A stretch of 64,000 nucleotides of DNA from Bosea sp. 29B (GTDB lineage: Bacteria; Pseudomonadota; Alphaproteobacteria; Rhizobiales; Beijerinckiaceae), in contig NZ_LR733817.1 of NCBI RefSeq assembly GCF_902506165.1, positions 62,001 through 126,000 on the forward strand, in the 5' to 3' direction. The notes under the pieces are model-generated. The model searched no databases, was not told the DNA's origin, and saw nothing but the letters and a program-made list of their open reading frames with translations. The number at the start of each line of letters is the position of its first letter. Position 1 is the first letter of the stretch. Position numbers and translations under genes: made by a program. This document shows, piece by piece, positions 20,333 through 29,733 of this stretch.

Positions 20333-21388
20333 CTATTTCGCGGTCCTGATCTCGCTGCGGAACAGCATGATCCAATCGTCCGAGCCGATGCCGCGGCATT
20401 CGCCCATCATGCTGAACCCGGTCAGGGCGAAGCCGGTACCGGTCCAGGCATAGCCGCCCAGGGCGCCGCAATCGCCGACGCCGCGCCCCTTGGCGAAATA
20501 GTCGATGCGGCCGGTCTTCGGCTCGAACGCGCCGTTGACCAGCGTGTTCTTCTCGCTGTCGTCGGTCCACGGGAACTCGACGGGCCTGGCGCCCGCCACC
20601 GCACCGTTCTCAACGATCCAGAAGGCGTTGGAGGCATTGTAGGCGCCGAGCGAGCAGGTCAGCGAGACCAGGTTGCGCTTCCCGTCGAGCCGCCAGGCCG
20701 TGTCGTGCTTGGTCGTCATCTCGCCATCCTCGCACTGGTCGGGATCGCGCTGCTTGATCTGCTTGCGCAGGGCTGCGGCGAGCGCCTTGGCATCCTTCTC
20801 CGAGAGGGTGCCGCTGGAAGGCCGGGCCGTGATCACCGGCAGCGCGGGAGCGGCCGGGGCGGTTCCGACACTGCCCTTCCGAATCAGGGCTGAGGGCGTG
20901 TTGAGCCTGCCCTGCTGCTCGTCGATCCAGAGCAGCGCTGCGACAGCGCCGGAGAGCGAGACCTCGGCCGAGAGGCCGGGGACGGCGACCGAGAGTTTCG
21001 TCGCCTTGCGCGCCGCTTCGATGAAGGCCGTCATTTCGGCGGGCTGGAAGGTCACCGAAGCCAGGTCTGCATCGGCCGAGACCGGCATGGATTTGCCGCC
21101 GGCCGGGAAGGCCGCGCCATCGAGCTTGAGCTCGACGGTGAGCGGCGGCTTCTGCCATTCGCCGCGCAGCCGCAGGACCAGCTTGGCTGCCCCCTCCGGC
21201 CCGGCCGGGCGCTCCAGGCGCAGATAGGCGATCGTGTCGATGCGGTCGGAGGGCACGGACAGCGCCGTGCAGCTCTTGAGATTGTCGCAGCCGGCCATCC
21301 AGTCGCGGAAGCCCTTCGGCTGAGGCACTGCCGCCAGGGCGAGCGCCGGCAGCATGGCCAGAACGCTCCCCGAGACGAGCGCTTTCAC
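20333..21388 (-). CDS. DUF1176 exported protein
   Basis: This 351-residue protein has a signal peptide (MKALVSGSVLAMLPALALA). A long DUF1176 region follows, recognised by paired cysteines (CDNLKSCTAL, DQCEDGEM), VSLTCSLGAYNASNAFW and the ending YAWTGTGFALTGFSMMGECRG. The family is periplasmic and uncharacterised. The start is taken as GTG 21388, 4 bases beyond the moaE stop, because the signal peptide begins there. It is the last gene of the uvrC-pgsA-moaD-moaE string. Confidence 0.82.
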   Translation of the reverse strand: MKALVSGSVLAMLPALALAAVPQPKGFRDWMAGCDNLKSCTALSVPSDRIDTIAYLRLERPAGPEGAAKLVLRLRGEWQKPPLTVELKLDGAAFPAGGKSMPVSADADLASVTFQPAEMTAFIEAARKATKLSVAVPGLSAEVSLSGAVAALLWIDEQQGRLNTPSALIRKGSVGTAPAAPALPVITARPSSGTLSEKDAKALAAALRKQIKQRDPDQCEDGEMTTKHDTAWRLDGKRNLVSLTCSLGAYNASNAFWIVENGAVAGARPVEFPWTDDSEKNTLVNGAFEPKTGRIDYFAKGRGVGDCGALGGYAWTGTGFALTGFSMMGECRGIGSDDWIMLFRSEIRTAK

Positions 21389-21392
21389 TCGA

Positions 21393-21857
21393 TCACGATA
21401 CCTGTTCCCAGCGCTGTGCCGCATCCTCGTCATCCGCCTTGGCTTCGACCCAGCCGCCGAGCGTGCCGTCGGCGAGATGCTCGCGCTTCCAGAATGGGGC
21501 GCGGGTCTTGAGGTAGTCCATCAGGAAGTCGGCGGCCTCGAAAGCCTCGCGGCGATGGCTCGACGCAGCGATCACCAACACGATCTGCTCGCCCGGCTTG
21601 ATCATCCCGAAGCGATGGATGGCGACGAGGCCCGAAAGCGGCCAGCGCTCGGCGGCCTCGGCGGCGACGCGCGCGATCTCGGCCTCGGCCATCCCTGGAT
21701 AGTGTTCCAGCTCGAGCGCCGCGAGCCGGCCGCTCTCGTCGCGGCAGAGACCGGCGAAGCTGACGACAGCGCCGATATTCGTGTTGCCGGCGGTCAGCGC
21801 CGCCATCTCGACACCGATGTCGAAATCCTCGCGCTGGATGCGGACGAGCGGCGTCAT
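21393..21857 (-). CDS. moaE: Molybdopterin synthase catalytic subunit
   Basis: This 154-residue MoaE converts cyclic pyranopterin monophosphate to molybdopterin using sulfur from MoaD thiocarboxylate. The conserved SFAGLCRD, HYPGMAEAEI, HRFG and the catalytic lysines in KTRAPFWKRE are present. It lies 16 bases downstream of moaD, forming the usual heterotetramer partners. Confidence 0.95.
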   Translation of the reverse strand: MTPLVRIQREDFDIGVEMAALTAGNTNIGAVVSFAGLCRDESGRLAALELEHYPGMAEAEIARVAAEAAERWPLSGLVAIHRFGMIKPGEQIVLVIAASSHRREAFEAADFLMDYLKTRAPFWKREHLADGTLGGWVEAKADDEDAAQRWEQVS

Positions 21858-21873
21858 GGCCCGGCCTCGTATC

Positions 21874-22155
21874 TCAGCCGCCGGTCATCGGCGGGAAAAA
21901 GGCGATCTCGCGCGCGCCGGCAATGTTCGTGGCCGGCTTGGCGTGGGTCTGGTCGATCGCGGCGCGCACGATCGATTCGTTCTCGAAAGCGAGCTCATAG
22001 CCCTCGCCGCGCGTCTTCAGCCAACGCACCAGGTCGGCGATTGTTGCCGTGCCGGCTGGCGGCGTCACCGTTTCCTCGGTGAGGCCGACGCGCTCGCGCA
22101 CCCAGGCGAAATAGACCAGCCGCAGGCTGGCGGATTCGGTGATGGCCGTGCTCAT
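21874..22155 (-). CDS. moaD: Molybdopterin synthase sulfur-carrier subunit
   Basis: This 93-residue ubiquitin-like protein ends in the required GG (FFPPMTGG), which is adenylated and thiocarboxylated by MoeB. It is about 10 residues longer than typical MoaD, mainly at the N-terminus. ATG 22155 overlaps the pgsA stop as ATGA, so it is translationally coupled to pgsA. Confidence 0.93.
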   Translation of the reverse strand: MSTAITESASLRLVYFAWVRERVGLTEETVTPPAGTATIADLVRWLKTRGEGYELAFENESIVRAAIDQTHAKPATNIAGAREIAFFPPMTGG

Positions 22156-22772
22156 GGCGCGCGCTCGTCCTCCTCGACGAGATGGCGGATGCCGGAGTTC
22201 AGGTAGTCCCAGCCGGTGTAGATCGTCAGCAGCGCCGCGACCCACAGCATCACGATCCCGATCTGGGTGTTGTGCGGCAGGACCTTGTCCCCGGCGGGGC
22301 CGGCGACGAGGAAGCCGAGCGCGAACAACTGCGCCGTGGTCTTGTATTTGGCGACCTTGCTGACGGGGACGCTGACCTTCAGCTCGGCCAGGAACTCACG
22401 CAAACCCGAGACCAGAATCTCGCGACAGAGGATGACGATCGCCGCCCAGATCGCCCAGCCCTTGATCGTCTCGGTATGGACCAGCATCAGAAGCAGGGCG
22501 CAGACCAGAAGCTTGTCGGCGATCGGATCGAGCATGCGCCCGATCGCCGATTGCTGGCCCCAGCTGCGGGCGAGCCAGCCGTCGAGATAATCGGTGACCG
22601 CGGCGACGACATAGATTCCCAGCGCCGTCCAGCGAGCCCAGTCGTCCCAGGGCCAGAACAGCAGCGCCACCAGCGCCGGAATCGCGACGATCCGGCCGTA
22701 GGTGAGAAGATTCGGCAGGGACCATGGCCCCCGGCGGCGGATGGCTTCGTTGAGACTCGTCACGACGCTCAC
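22152..22772 (-). CDS. pgsA: CDP-diacylglycerol-glycerol-3-phosphate 3-phosphatidyltransferase
   Basis: This 206-residue membrane enzyme makes phosphatidylglycerol phosphate. The CDP-alcohol phosphatidyltransferase motif D-x2-DG-x2-AR-x8-G-x3-D-x3-D is complete, reading DYLDGWLAR and then GRMLDPIADK. Four to six helices are predicted. The start is GTG 22772 or the adjacent TTG 22775; the AAGGGG before them serves either. The uvrC-pgsA-moaD-moaE order is common in alphaproteobacteria. Confidence 0.93.
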   Translation of the reverse strand: MSVVTSLNEAIRRRGPWSLPNLLTYGRIVAIPALVALLFWPWDDWARWTALGIYVVAAVTDYLDGWLARSWGQQSAIGRMLDPIADKLLVCALLLMLVHTETIKGWAIWAAIVILCREILVSGLREFLAELKVSVPVSKVAKYKTTAQLFALGFLVAGPAGDKVLPHNTQIGIVMLWVAALLTIYTGWDYLNSGIRHLVEEDERAP

Positions 22773-22936
22773 CAAAGCAGCCCCTTCATGACAGCGTCAA
22801 CACGCAAGACTGTGACCCCGCCATTCGCCACGCATGCCCCGCACCAAGGACAGCAACTTCGCGGCGAGAACATGCTCAAATTTGTGAGCTGGCACGAATT
22901 CTCGTCGCTCCACAGATACCCGGCGAAATGTGCGCA

Positions 22937-25054
22937 CTAATGCTCATGGAAGTGGGCATGCACCGCCTTTGCTGTCGCAGCGTTGACGCCGGGGGTCCGC
23001 ATCAGGTCGTCGAGCTTGGCGCGCTGGATCGCCTTCACCGTGCCGAAATGCAGCAGCAGCGCCCGTTTGCGCGACGGGCCGATGCCCGGAATCTCGTCGA
23101 GCGGGTTGGTCTTGATGTCGCGCTTGCGCTTGGCGCGGTGGGTGCCGATGGCGAAGCGGTGGGCCTCGTCGCGCAGGCGCTGGATGAAGAACAGGGCCGG
23201 ATCGCGCGGCGGCAGCTTGAACGGCTCCTTCCCGACCATGAAGAAGGTCTCGCGCATGGCGTTGCGATCCTCGCCCTTGGCGATGGCGACGAGCGCGATA
23301 TCGGTGACGCCGCATTCGGCCATGATCTTGCGCGCCGCCTCGAACTGCCCCTTGCCGCCGTCGACGATGACGAGGTCGGGGCGGGAGGGGAAGGTGGCGT
23401 CGTCTTCGGGCGATTCGGGCGTCTGCCCGGTAGCCTCTTCAGGAGAGACAGTAGCGGGAGAGGGACTTGAAGCCCCGACTTCGTCCACAACTGCATCGGG
23501 CTGGCCAGTCGTGTCCGCCTGAGCCAGCTCGGGCACTTCATCGGTTGTCCCACTCTCCTTCGCCAGCCGCGAGAACCGCCGCTTCAGCACCTCGCGCATC
23601 ATGCCGAAATCGTCGCCGGCGATGGTGTCGGACGAGATGTTGAAGGTGCGGTAATGGCTCTTCATGAAGCCGTCCCGCCCGGCAACGACCATGCCGCCGA
23701 CAGCGTTGGTGCCCATGATGTGCGAGTTGTCGTAGACCTCGACCCGGCGCGGCGCCTTCGCCATGCCGAAGGCTTCGCCGAGCGCGGCAAGCAGGCTCTG
23801 TTGGCCGGCATTGTCGGCGAGCTTGCGGGCGAGCGCCTCATGCGCGTTCTTCTGGGCATGGGCGACGAGGTCGCGTCGCTCGCCGCGCTTGGGCGTCGCG
23901 AGCTCGACCTTGCGGCCGGCGCGCTCGCACAGGGCCTGTGCGATGAGATCATTCTCGGCCAGCTCATGCGAAAGCAGGACGAGCCGCGGCGGCGGCTTGT
24001 CGTCGTAGAACTGGGTGACCACAGAGGCTAGCACCTCGGCAGGGGTCAGGCTCTTGTCGGCGCGCGGGAAGAGCGCGCGATTGCCCCAGTTCTGCTTGTT
24101 GCGGAAGAAGAATATCTCGACGCAGAACTGGCCGGCCTGCTCGTCGATGGCGAAGACGTCGGCCTCCTCGACCCCTTGCGTGTTGATGTCCTGCCCGGCC
24201 TGCACCGCCGAGAGCGCCGCCAGCCGGTCGCGATAGCGCGCCGCCTTCTCGAATTCGAGCTCCTCGGCCGCCGCCTGCATGCGCTTGGAGAGCAGCTCTT
24301 TCACCGCCGAGGAGCGGCCGGAGAGGAAGTCGCGCGCCTGGTCGGCCAGGCCCTGATAGTCGCTATGCGAGATCTCGCCGGTGCAGGGGCCGGAGCAGCG
24401 CTTGATCTGGAACAGCAGGCAGGGCCGGGTGCGGTTCTCATAATAACTGTCCGAACAGGAGCGCAGCAGGAACGCCTTCTGCAGCGCGTCGATGGTGCGC
24501 TCGACCGCCCAGACCGAGGCGAAGGGGCCGAAATAATCACCCTTGCGCTGGCGCGAGCCGCGGTGCTTGGCGATCTGCGGTGCCGGATGGTCGCCGGACA
24601 GGAAGATGTAGGGGAAGGATTTGTCGTCGCGCAGCAGCACGTTGTAGCGCGGCCTGAGCTGCTTGATCAGGTTCGATTCGAGCAGCAGCGCCTCGGTCTC
24701 GGTGCCGGTGGTGACGAACTCCATGTTCGCGGTCTCGGCGATCATGCGCGCGACAGCATTGGTGTGCGCCATGCCGCGGGCATAGGCCGTAACCCGGTTC
24801 TTCAGGCTCTTGGCCTTGCCGACATAGAGCACCTCGCCGGCGCGATCGAACATCCGGTAGACGCCCGGTTTGTTCGGCAGGTGCCTGGCGAAGTCGGCGA
24901 TCACCTCGATCCCCGCCTTGAGCGCGCTGGGCGCCGCCTCGCCAAGGTCGAGCCCGGCTTCGGGCGGGGGAAGGATGTCCTCCTCGTCCTTGAAGTCCTC
25001 GTCCGGCAGCTCTTGCTCCGGTGGCTCTTGGCGTTCGCGATTCATGACATGCAT
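22937..25054 (-). CDS. uvrC: Excinuclease ABC subunit C with an internal insertion
   Basis: This 705-residue protein performs the dual incision in nucleotide excision repair. Domains in order: acidic extension (1-45), GIY-YIG nuclease ([27 protein letters not shown]), Cys-rich region, UVR motif ([17 protein letters not shown]), RNase H-like nuclease ([27 protein letters not shown]) and tandem HhH ([13 protein letters not shown]). Between RRFSRL and [10 protein letters not shown] lies a low-complexity Glu/Pro/Ser/Thr segment of about 60 residues (near 497-557), where E. coli has under 10. ATG 25045 is an alternative start. Confidence 0.96.
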   Translation of the reverse strand: MHVMNRERQEPPEQELPDEDFKDEEDILPPPEAGLDLGEAAPSALKAGIEVIADFARHLPNKPGVYRMFDRAGEVLYVGKAKSLKNRVTAYARGMAHTNAVARMIAETANMEFVTTGTETEALLLESNLIKQLRPRYNVLLRDDKSFPYIFLSGDHPAPQIAKHRGSRQRKGDYFGPFASVWAVERTIDALQKAFLLRSCSDSYYENRTRPCLLFQIKRCSGPCTGEISHSDYQGLADQARDFLSGRSSAVKELLSKRMQAAAEELEFEKAARYRDRLAALSAVQAGQDINTQGVEEADVFAIDEQAGQFCVEIFFFRNKQNWGNRALFPRADKSLTPAEVLASVVTQFYDDKPPPRLVLLSHELAENDLIAQALCERAGRKVELATPKRGERRDLVAHAQKNAHEALARKLADNAGQQSLLAALGEAFGMAKAPRRVEVYDNSHIMGTNAVGGMVVAGRDGFMKSHYRTFNISSDTIAGDDFGMMREVLKRRFSRLAKESGTTDEVPELAQADTTGQPDAVVDEVGASSPSPATVSPEEATGQTPESPEDDATFPSRPDLVIVDGGKGQFEAARKIMAECGVTDIALVAIAKGEDRNAMRETFFMVGKEPFKLPPRDPALFFIQRLRDEAHRFAIGTHRAKRKRDIKTNPLDEIPGIGPSRKRALLLHFGTVKAIQRAKLDDLMRTPGVNAATAKAVHAHFHEH

Positions 25055-25113
25055 GTAGGATGCCGCAGGCGCTTCGTCATGTCAGGAGCGCAGACAAGAT
25101 TTCGGTGCTGTCT

Positions 25114-25506
25114 CTAGGCCGCAGCGATGCAGTCGATCTCGATGTCGAAAGGCCCGAACCAGACCGGCACGCAGAGAAAGATCCGGGCTGGCGGCTCCTT
25201 GGGAAAATAGCGGGCGTAGACTGCGTTGACGGCGGCGAACTTGTCGGGGGAGGTGCAATAGACATTGCATTTCAGCACATTCGCCAGCGACGAGCCGGCG
25301 GTTTCGAGACAGAGCTTCATCTGCTCCAGCACGAGCTCCGTCTGTCGTTCGATCGGTGCCTGGGCGATCTCGCCGGTCGCCGGATCGAAGGGCGGCATGC
25401 CTGAGACATAGAGGGTATCGCCATGACGAACCAGCGGCGAGAACGGCACCTTCAAACGGTCGCCCCAAGTCGAGAACGGCTCGACACGAATGACATCTCG
25501 TCTCAT
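25114..25506 (-). CDS. RidA/YjgF-family protein
   Basis: This 130-residue protein has the RidA fold signature ([51 protein letters not shown]). RidA enzymes hydrolyse reactive enamines and imines. The catalytic Arg is at the usual PAR position. It is monocistronic by spacing, and its exact subfamily and substrate are unclear. Confidence 0.85.
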   Translation of the reverse strand: MRRDVIRVEPFSTWGDRLKVPFSPLVRHGDTLYVSGMPPFDPATGEIAQAPIERQTELVLEQMKLCLETAGSSLANVLKCNVYCTSPDKFAAVNAVYARYFPKEPPARIFLCVPVWFGPFDIEIDCIAAA

Positions 25507-25707
25507 CGGATTCTCCTGCGTGGCAAGCTGCAGGCTAGCAGGCGATTTGAACGGCCCAGAGCAGGAACGCTACGGTTCTGACCGAAGGATCCCGCTCTCC
25601 CTTGCGTTGAAAAACGAGCAAGGAATCCTTTGCCATTCCGAATGGTTGCGCTTCGGGCTTCCTGCGAGTTTCGGTAGAAGCAGGCTCCGCTTCGCCCGAG
25701 GCCGTCC

Positions 25708-26274
25708 ATGTCCGTCGATATCCTGACGAAGATCGCATTGTTCGTTCCGGCTTTCATGGCTGTGACCGCGCTTTGCGTCTGCCTGCAGCGGCGGCGGGCG
25801 CGGCGGCATGGCGAGTGGAAATACCTGACGCCCGGCCCGTATTTCTGGCTCGGCCTGTTCGCCGGCGTGTTGATCACCGCGGTCGCGACACTGGTGGTCG
25901 CAGGCGGGCGCGTCGAGCGAACCTCGGGCCTGCTCTTCACCAGCGCCTTCGCCGGCATCACCCTGTTCCTGGCGATCCAGGCCCTGGTCGAGCAGGTGCG
26001 CTGGAACAGCCTGCGCATCGAGCGCCGGACGATCCTCGGCCGGACGATCTCGCTGAGCTGGTTCGAGCTCGCCCGGATCGGCGGGGAGTGGACCGGCTAT
26101 CTCTGGATCTCCTCCTTCGAAGGGCCGCGCCTGCGCTTCTCGACCTATGACAACGGCTTCGACGAATTGGCGCTGACGATCCAACGCCATTTGCCGACCG
26201 ACCTGCCGCCGGCCTCGCCCGAACTGGCCGCGGAGCCGATGCTGGCACAGGCGCGGTTGCGCGGACGGGGCTGA
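25708..26274 (+). CDS. Uncharacterised membrane protein with PH-like C-terminal region
   Basis: This 188-residue protein has three predicted helices (about 5-25, 45-66, 75-93). The segment RIERRTILGRTISLSWFELARIGGEW then RLRFSTYDNGFDELALTI resembles bacterial PH-like membrane-associated domains. I do not recognise the family. It stands alone after the divergent RidA gene; the 201-base gap between them (25507-25707) shows nothing distinctive. Confidence 0.6.
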   Translation: MSVDILTKIALFVPAFMAVTALCVCLQRRRARRHGEWKYLTPGPYFWLGLFAGVLITAVATLVVAGGRVERTSGLLFTSAFAGITLFLAIQALVEQVRWNSLRIERRTILGRTISLSWFELARIGGEWTGYLWISSFEGPRLRFSTYDNGFDELALTIQRHLPTDLPPASPELAAEPMLAQARLRGRG

Positions 26275-26280
26275 ACTATC

Positions 26281-26412
26281 CCCTTCCCCCCGCTTGCGGT
26301 GGGGAAAGGTTAGGGATGGGGGGACGGAAAGCAGGGCGCGAACGTTCTTCCAGGTTAGCGCCGAGCGGCACTGCCCCCCACCCAACCCTCCCCACCGCAA
26401 GCGGGGGGAGGG
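26281..26412. repeat. Intergenic long inverted repeat (CCCTCCCC/GCAAGCGGGG type)
   Basis: A left arm at 26281-26323 and a right arm at 26373-26412 are imperfect reverse complements. Each carries CCGCTTGCGGTGGGGA or its complement. The element sits in the 252-base gap before lgt. Similar GC-rich cruciform elements are dispersed in many Hyphomicrobiales genomes. Transcribed, it would form a very stable hairpin. Confidence 0.75.
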
Positions 26413-26526
26413 CTTGCGCTGGTCATCTGCGGCAGAGCTTACCCTCTTGGCTGTGTCGGTCTGACCTCTTGACCCGGACACCGCGCGCCCTGCATCACCG
26501 CAGCGCGCAACCCGGACCCGCTGCCC

Positions 26527-27351
26527 ATGCCCGTCTTCGCCCTCCCCTTTCCGGTGATCGACCCGGTCGCGCTGCAGCTCGGCCCGCTCTCGATCAAATG
26601 GTATGGGCTCGCCTATGTCGTCGGCCTGCTCGGCGGCTGGTGGTATGCGCGCAAGCTCGCCGCGGCCGAGACGCTCTGGGGCGGACGCCGGCGGCCGGAG
26701 GTCGATTCGCTCGACGATTTCCTGCTGTTCGCCGCGCTCGGCGTCGTGATCGGCGGCCGGCTCGGCTTCGTGCTGTTCTATAACCTGCCCGAATATCTCG
26801 CCAATCCGCTGGAGATCTTCGCGGTCTGGAAGGGCGGCATGTCCTTCCATGGCGGACTCGTCGGCGCGGCGGCGGGCCTGTGGGTCTTCGCCATCAGGCG
26901 CGGCTATCCGCCGCTCTCGGCGCTCGATCTCGGTGCTGCGGTGGCACCGATCGGCCTGTTCCTCGGCCGCATCGCCAATTTCGTCAATGGCGAGCTCTGG
27001 GGCCGCCCGGCACCGGACGTGCCCTGGGCGATCGTGTTTCCGCATAGCGGGCCGGTGCCGCGCCATCCGAGCCAGCTCTACGAGGCCTTCAGCGAAGGAC
27101 TCTTGCTGCTGGTGCTGCTGATGATCCTGGTCCGCATGGGTGGCCTGAAGCGCCCGGGTCTTGTCGCCGGGCTGTTCGGCATGGGCTACGGCATCGCCCG
27201 CACGACCTGCGAGTTCTTCCGCGAGCCCGATCCGCAGCTCGGCTTCCTGTTCGGAACGAACTGGCTGACCATGGGCATGGTACTGTCGGCGCCGCTGTTC
27301 CTCGCCGGCCTCTTCCTGGCCCTGCGGCGCAAGGAGTCCGCTGAAGCGTGA
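26527..27351 (+). CDS. lgt: Prolipoprotein diacylglyceryl transferase
   Basis: This 274-residue integral membrane enzyme attaches diacylglycerol from phosphatidylglycerol to the lipobox Cys of prolipoproteins. The family signatures FHGGLVGAA and GRIANFVNGELWGRP are present, with seven predicted helices. Its stop overlaps the GTG start of midA (GTGA, 27348-27351). The lgt-midA-pgeF order is a known alphaproteobacterial cluster. Confidence 0.96.
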   Translation: MPVFALPFPVIDPVALQLGPLSIKWYGLAYVVGLLGGWWYARKLAAAETLWGGRRRPEVDSLDDFLLFAALGVVIGGRLGFVLFYNLPEYLANPLEIFAVWKGGMSFHGGLVGAAAGLWVFAIRRGYPPLSALDLGAAVAPIGLFLGRIANFVNGELWGRPAPDVPWAIVFPHSGPVPRHPSQLYEAFSEGLLLLVLLMILVRMGGLKRPGLVAGLFGMGYGIARTTCEFFREPDPQLGFLFGTNWLTMGMVLSAPLFLAGLFLALRRKESAEA

Positions 27352-28445
27352 GCCTCCTCGCGCAGGAACTCGCGGAGCTGATCCGCCAGGAGGGACCGCT
27401 CAGCGTCTCCCGCTACATGGCGCTCTGCCTCGGCCATCCCCGCCATGGCTACTATATGAAGCAGGACCCGTTCGGTGCCGACGGGGACTTCACCACCGCC
27501 CCCGAGATCAGCCAGATCTTCGGCGAGCTGATCGGGCTCTGGGCGACGAGCGTCTGGCAGGCGATGGGCGCGCCGGCCTCCATCCGCCTCGTCGAACTGG
27601 GGCCCGGACGCGGCACGCTGATGCAGGACATGCTGCGGGCGACGCGGGCGCTGCCGGGCTTTCGCGATGCGCTGTCCGTGCATCTGGTCGAGATGAGCCC
27701 GGTGCTGCGCGAACGGCAGAGACAGACGCTGGCTGCGAGCGGTGCGGAGCCGCGCTGGCATGATCGAATCGACCAGGCGCTTGAAGGCCCGGCGATCATC
27801 GTCGCCAACGAATTCCTCGACGCACTACCGCTCGACCAGTTCGTCCGCACGCCGGAGGGCTGGCGCGAGCGGCTGGTTGGGTTGGATGAAGAAGGCCGGC
27901 TCGCTTTTGGTTTGGCGGGAGAGACCGATAGCTCGCTTTCGGTCGCTGCTCCCGTCGGCTCCGTGCTGGAACAGCCCGCCGCGGCGTCGGAAGCGGTCGC
28001 GACCGTCGCCAGGCATGTTGCAACCCAGGGCGGCGCGGGACTGTTCATCGATTACGGCCCGGCCCGCTCCGGCTTCGGCGACACGCTGCAAGGGTTGAAG
28101 CACCACGCCTTCGTCGACGTGCTGGCCGAGCCCGGCGATGCCGACCTAACCGTGCATGTCGATTTCGCCCGGATGGCCCAGGCGGGACTGGCCGCGGCGG
28201 CGGCGGCGCATGGCGCCGTCACGCAGCGCGACTTCCTGCTGGCGCTGGGATTGCAGCAGCGCTTCGAGGCGCTGTCCCGTCGCGCGAGCTCGGCGCAGGC
28301 GCAGACGCTCGCGAGCGGCGTCGAGCGCCTGATCGAAACCGGGCCGACGGCAATGGGCGAGCTCTTCAAGGTGCTGGCGGTCGCCGAGCGGAACCTGCCG
28401 CTCCTGCCCGGATTTGACCTTCATCGCCTGCCAGAGCAGGGCTGA
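27348..28445 (+). CDS. midA: SAM-dependent methyltransferase, MidA/NDUFAF7 family
   Basis: This 365-residue protein matches COG1565, the bacterial relatives of mitochondrial NDUFAF7, which methylates an Arg of complex I. Motifs: HPRHGYYMKQDPFGADGDFTTAPEISQIFGE near residues 25-55 and the SAM motif VELGPGRGTLMQDML (near 80-95). NEFLDALPLDQF and FIDYGP follow. It is translationally coupled to lgt and probably cotranscribed with pgeF. The bacterial substrate is not established. Confidence 0.9.
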   Translation: MSLLAQELAELIRQEGPLSVSRYMALCLGHPRHGYYMKQDPFGADGDFTTAPEISQIFGELIGLWATSVWQAMGAPASIRLVELGPGRGTLMQDMLRATRALPGFRDALSVHLVEMSPVLRERQRQTLAASGAEPRWHDRIDQALEGPAIIVANEFLDALPLDQFVRTPEGWRERLVGLDEEGRLAFGLAGETDSSLSVAAPVGSVLEQPAAASEAVATVARHVATQGGAGLFIDYGPARSGFGDTLQGLKHHAFVDVLAEPGDADLTVHVDFARMAQAGLAAAAAAHGAVTQRDFLLALGLQQRFEALSRRASSAQAQTLASGVERLIETGPTAMGELFKVLAVAERNLPLLPGFDLHRLPEQG

Positions 28446-28467
28446 CCTGACAAACGGATGCACTGCC

Positions 28468-29232
28468 ATGTTCATCACCTCGCCCGACCTCGCCCATGAA
28501 CCCGGCATTCGCCACGCCTTCTTCACCCGCGAGGGCGGCGTCTCCGACGGGATCTACGCCTCGCTGAACGGCGGGCTCGGCTCGAATGACGACCAGAGCC
28601 ATATCGCCGAGAACCGCGCCCGCATGGCCGGGCAGATGGGCGTCGAGCGCGACCGGCTGGTCAGCGTCCATCAGGTGCATTCGCCGGATGTGGCCGTGGT
28701 CACCGGCCCCTGGGAGGCGGAGCGACCCAAGGCCGATGCCATGGTTTCGGTCGCGCATGGCGTCGCGCTCGGCGTCTCCACCGCCGATTGCGGCCCGATC
28801 CTGTTCGCCGACTCGGAGGCCGGGGTCATCGGTGCCGCCCATTCCGGCTGGAAGGGCGCCTTCACCGGCGTGATCGGCGCGACCGTGACCGAGATGGAGA
28901 AGCTCGGCGCAAGGCGCGAGCGAATCATCGCCGTGCTCGGGCCGACGATCAGCGGCGCGGCTTACGAAGTCGGCCCGGAGTTCATCGAGCGCTTCAAGGG
29001 CGAGAACGCGACCTTCTCCCGCTTCTTCCACGCTTCCGAGCGGCCGGCGCATGCGATGTTCGACCTGCCGGCCTTCATCGCCCATCGCGCCCAGGAGGCC
29101 GGCATCGGCCGCTTCTATGACATGGCCCTGTGCACCTATGGCGACGAGGCGCGCTTCTACAGCTACCGCCGCACGACTCACCGACAGGAAGCCGATTACG
29201 GGCGACTGATCTCGGCGATCGCGCTGGGGTAG
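28468..29232 (+). CDS. pgeF: Peptidoglycan editing factor PgeF (YfiH/LACC1 family)
   Basis: This 254-residue protein has the conserved metal/active-site residues in HQVHSPDV, STADCGPI and AAHSGWKG, plus GPTISGAAYEVGPEF. YfiH/PgeF removes L-Ser-containing errors from peptidoglycan precursors in E. coli; relatives act on nucleosides. ATG 28468 is preferred because family homology begins at MFITSPDL. It follows midA by 22 bases. Confidence 0.9.
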   Translation: MFITSPDLAHEPGIRHAFFTREGGVSDGIYASLNGGLGSNDDQSHIAENRARMAGQMGVERDRLVSVHQVHSPDVAVVTGPWEAERPKADAMVSVAHGVALGVSTADCGPILFADSEAGVIGAAHSGWKGAFTGVIGATVTEMEKLGARRERIIAVLGPTISGAAYEVGPEFIERFKGENATFSRFFHASERPAHAMFDLPAFIAHRAQEAGIGRFYDMALCTYGDEARFYSYRRTTHRQEADYGRLISAIALG

Positions 29233-29394
29233 ATTCTGCTCTGCCTAGCTCGCAGTGCAAGCTGACGGACGATTCCGGTGGTTAAGTCCACGCAACGTCT
29301 CGTTGCAGGGCTGGCTTCCATCGATGCCGAGTTGCGCACGCCGTGACGGAAAGGCATCCTCCCTCTGCCATCCACCTTGGCTGAGGGATTGAAC

Positions 29395-29682
29395 ATGGAA
29401 CAAATCCTGATGAACCTGGTCGCAGGCGCGATCGGCGGCAATGCGGCGGGCAAGGCCTCGCCGACTTTCGATATCGGTACGATCGGCAATACGATCGCGG
29501 GTCTGGTCGGCGGCGGCGTACTCGGCCAGCTGATCCCGGTCCTGCTGCCTGCCATCTCCGCTGCGGCGATGGGTGGCAATCTCAGCGTCGGCGGCATCAT
29601 CACCAATCTGATCAGCGGCGGCGCCGGTGGTGCCATCCTCACCGCGATCATCGGCGCCATCAAGAACAAGGCCTCGGCCTGA
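29395..29682 (+). CDS. Small glycine-zipper hydrophobic protein
   Basis: This 95-residue protein is rich in Gly, Ala and Ile with repeated small-residue faces (GAIGGNAAGKAS, GLVGGGVLGQL, GGAGGAILTAIIGAI). Two to three membrane-inserting segments are likely. It lacks Cys and a classical signal peptide. ATG 29395 has GAGGG 7 bases upstream; a TTG 18 bases earlier is less likely. I do not know its function; such proteins can oligomerise in membranes. Confidence 0.65.
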   Translation: MEQILMNLVAGAIGGNAAGKASPTFDIGTIGNTIAGLVGGGVLGQLIPVLLPAISAAAMGGNLSVGGIITNLISGGAGGAILTAIIGAIKNKASA

Positions 29683-29733
29683 TCCTTCCACCCCGGAGCT
29701 GCCGCCCCGGCGGCAGCTCCCCTCGCGACAAGC

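Noticed and set aside
29395..29442. Double-glycine bacteriocin leader (VAGAIGG) at the start of the glycine-zipper protein
   Set aside because: The GG is one of many in a repeated Gly face, the leader lacks the usual acidic/leucine pattern, and no peptidase-ABC exporter or immunity gene is nearby.
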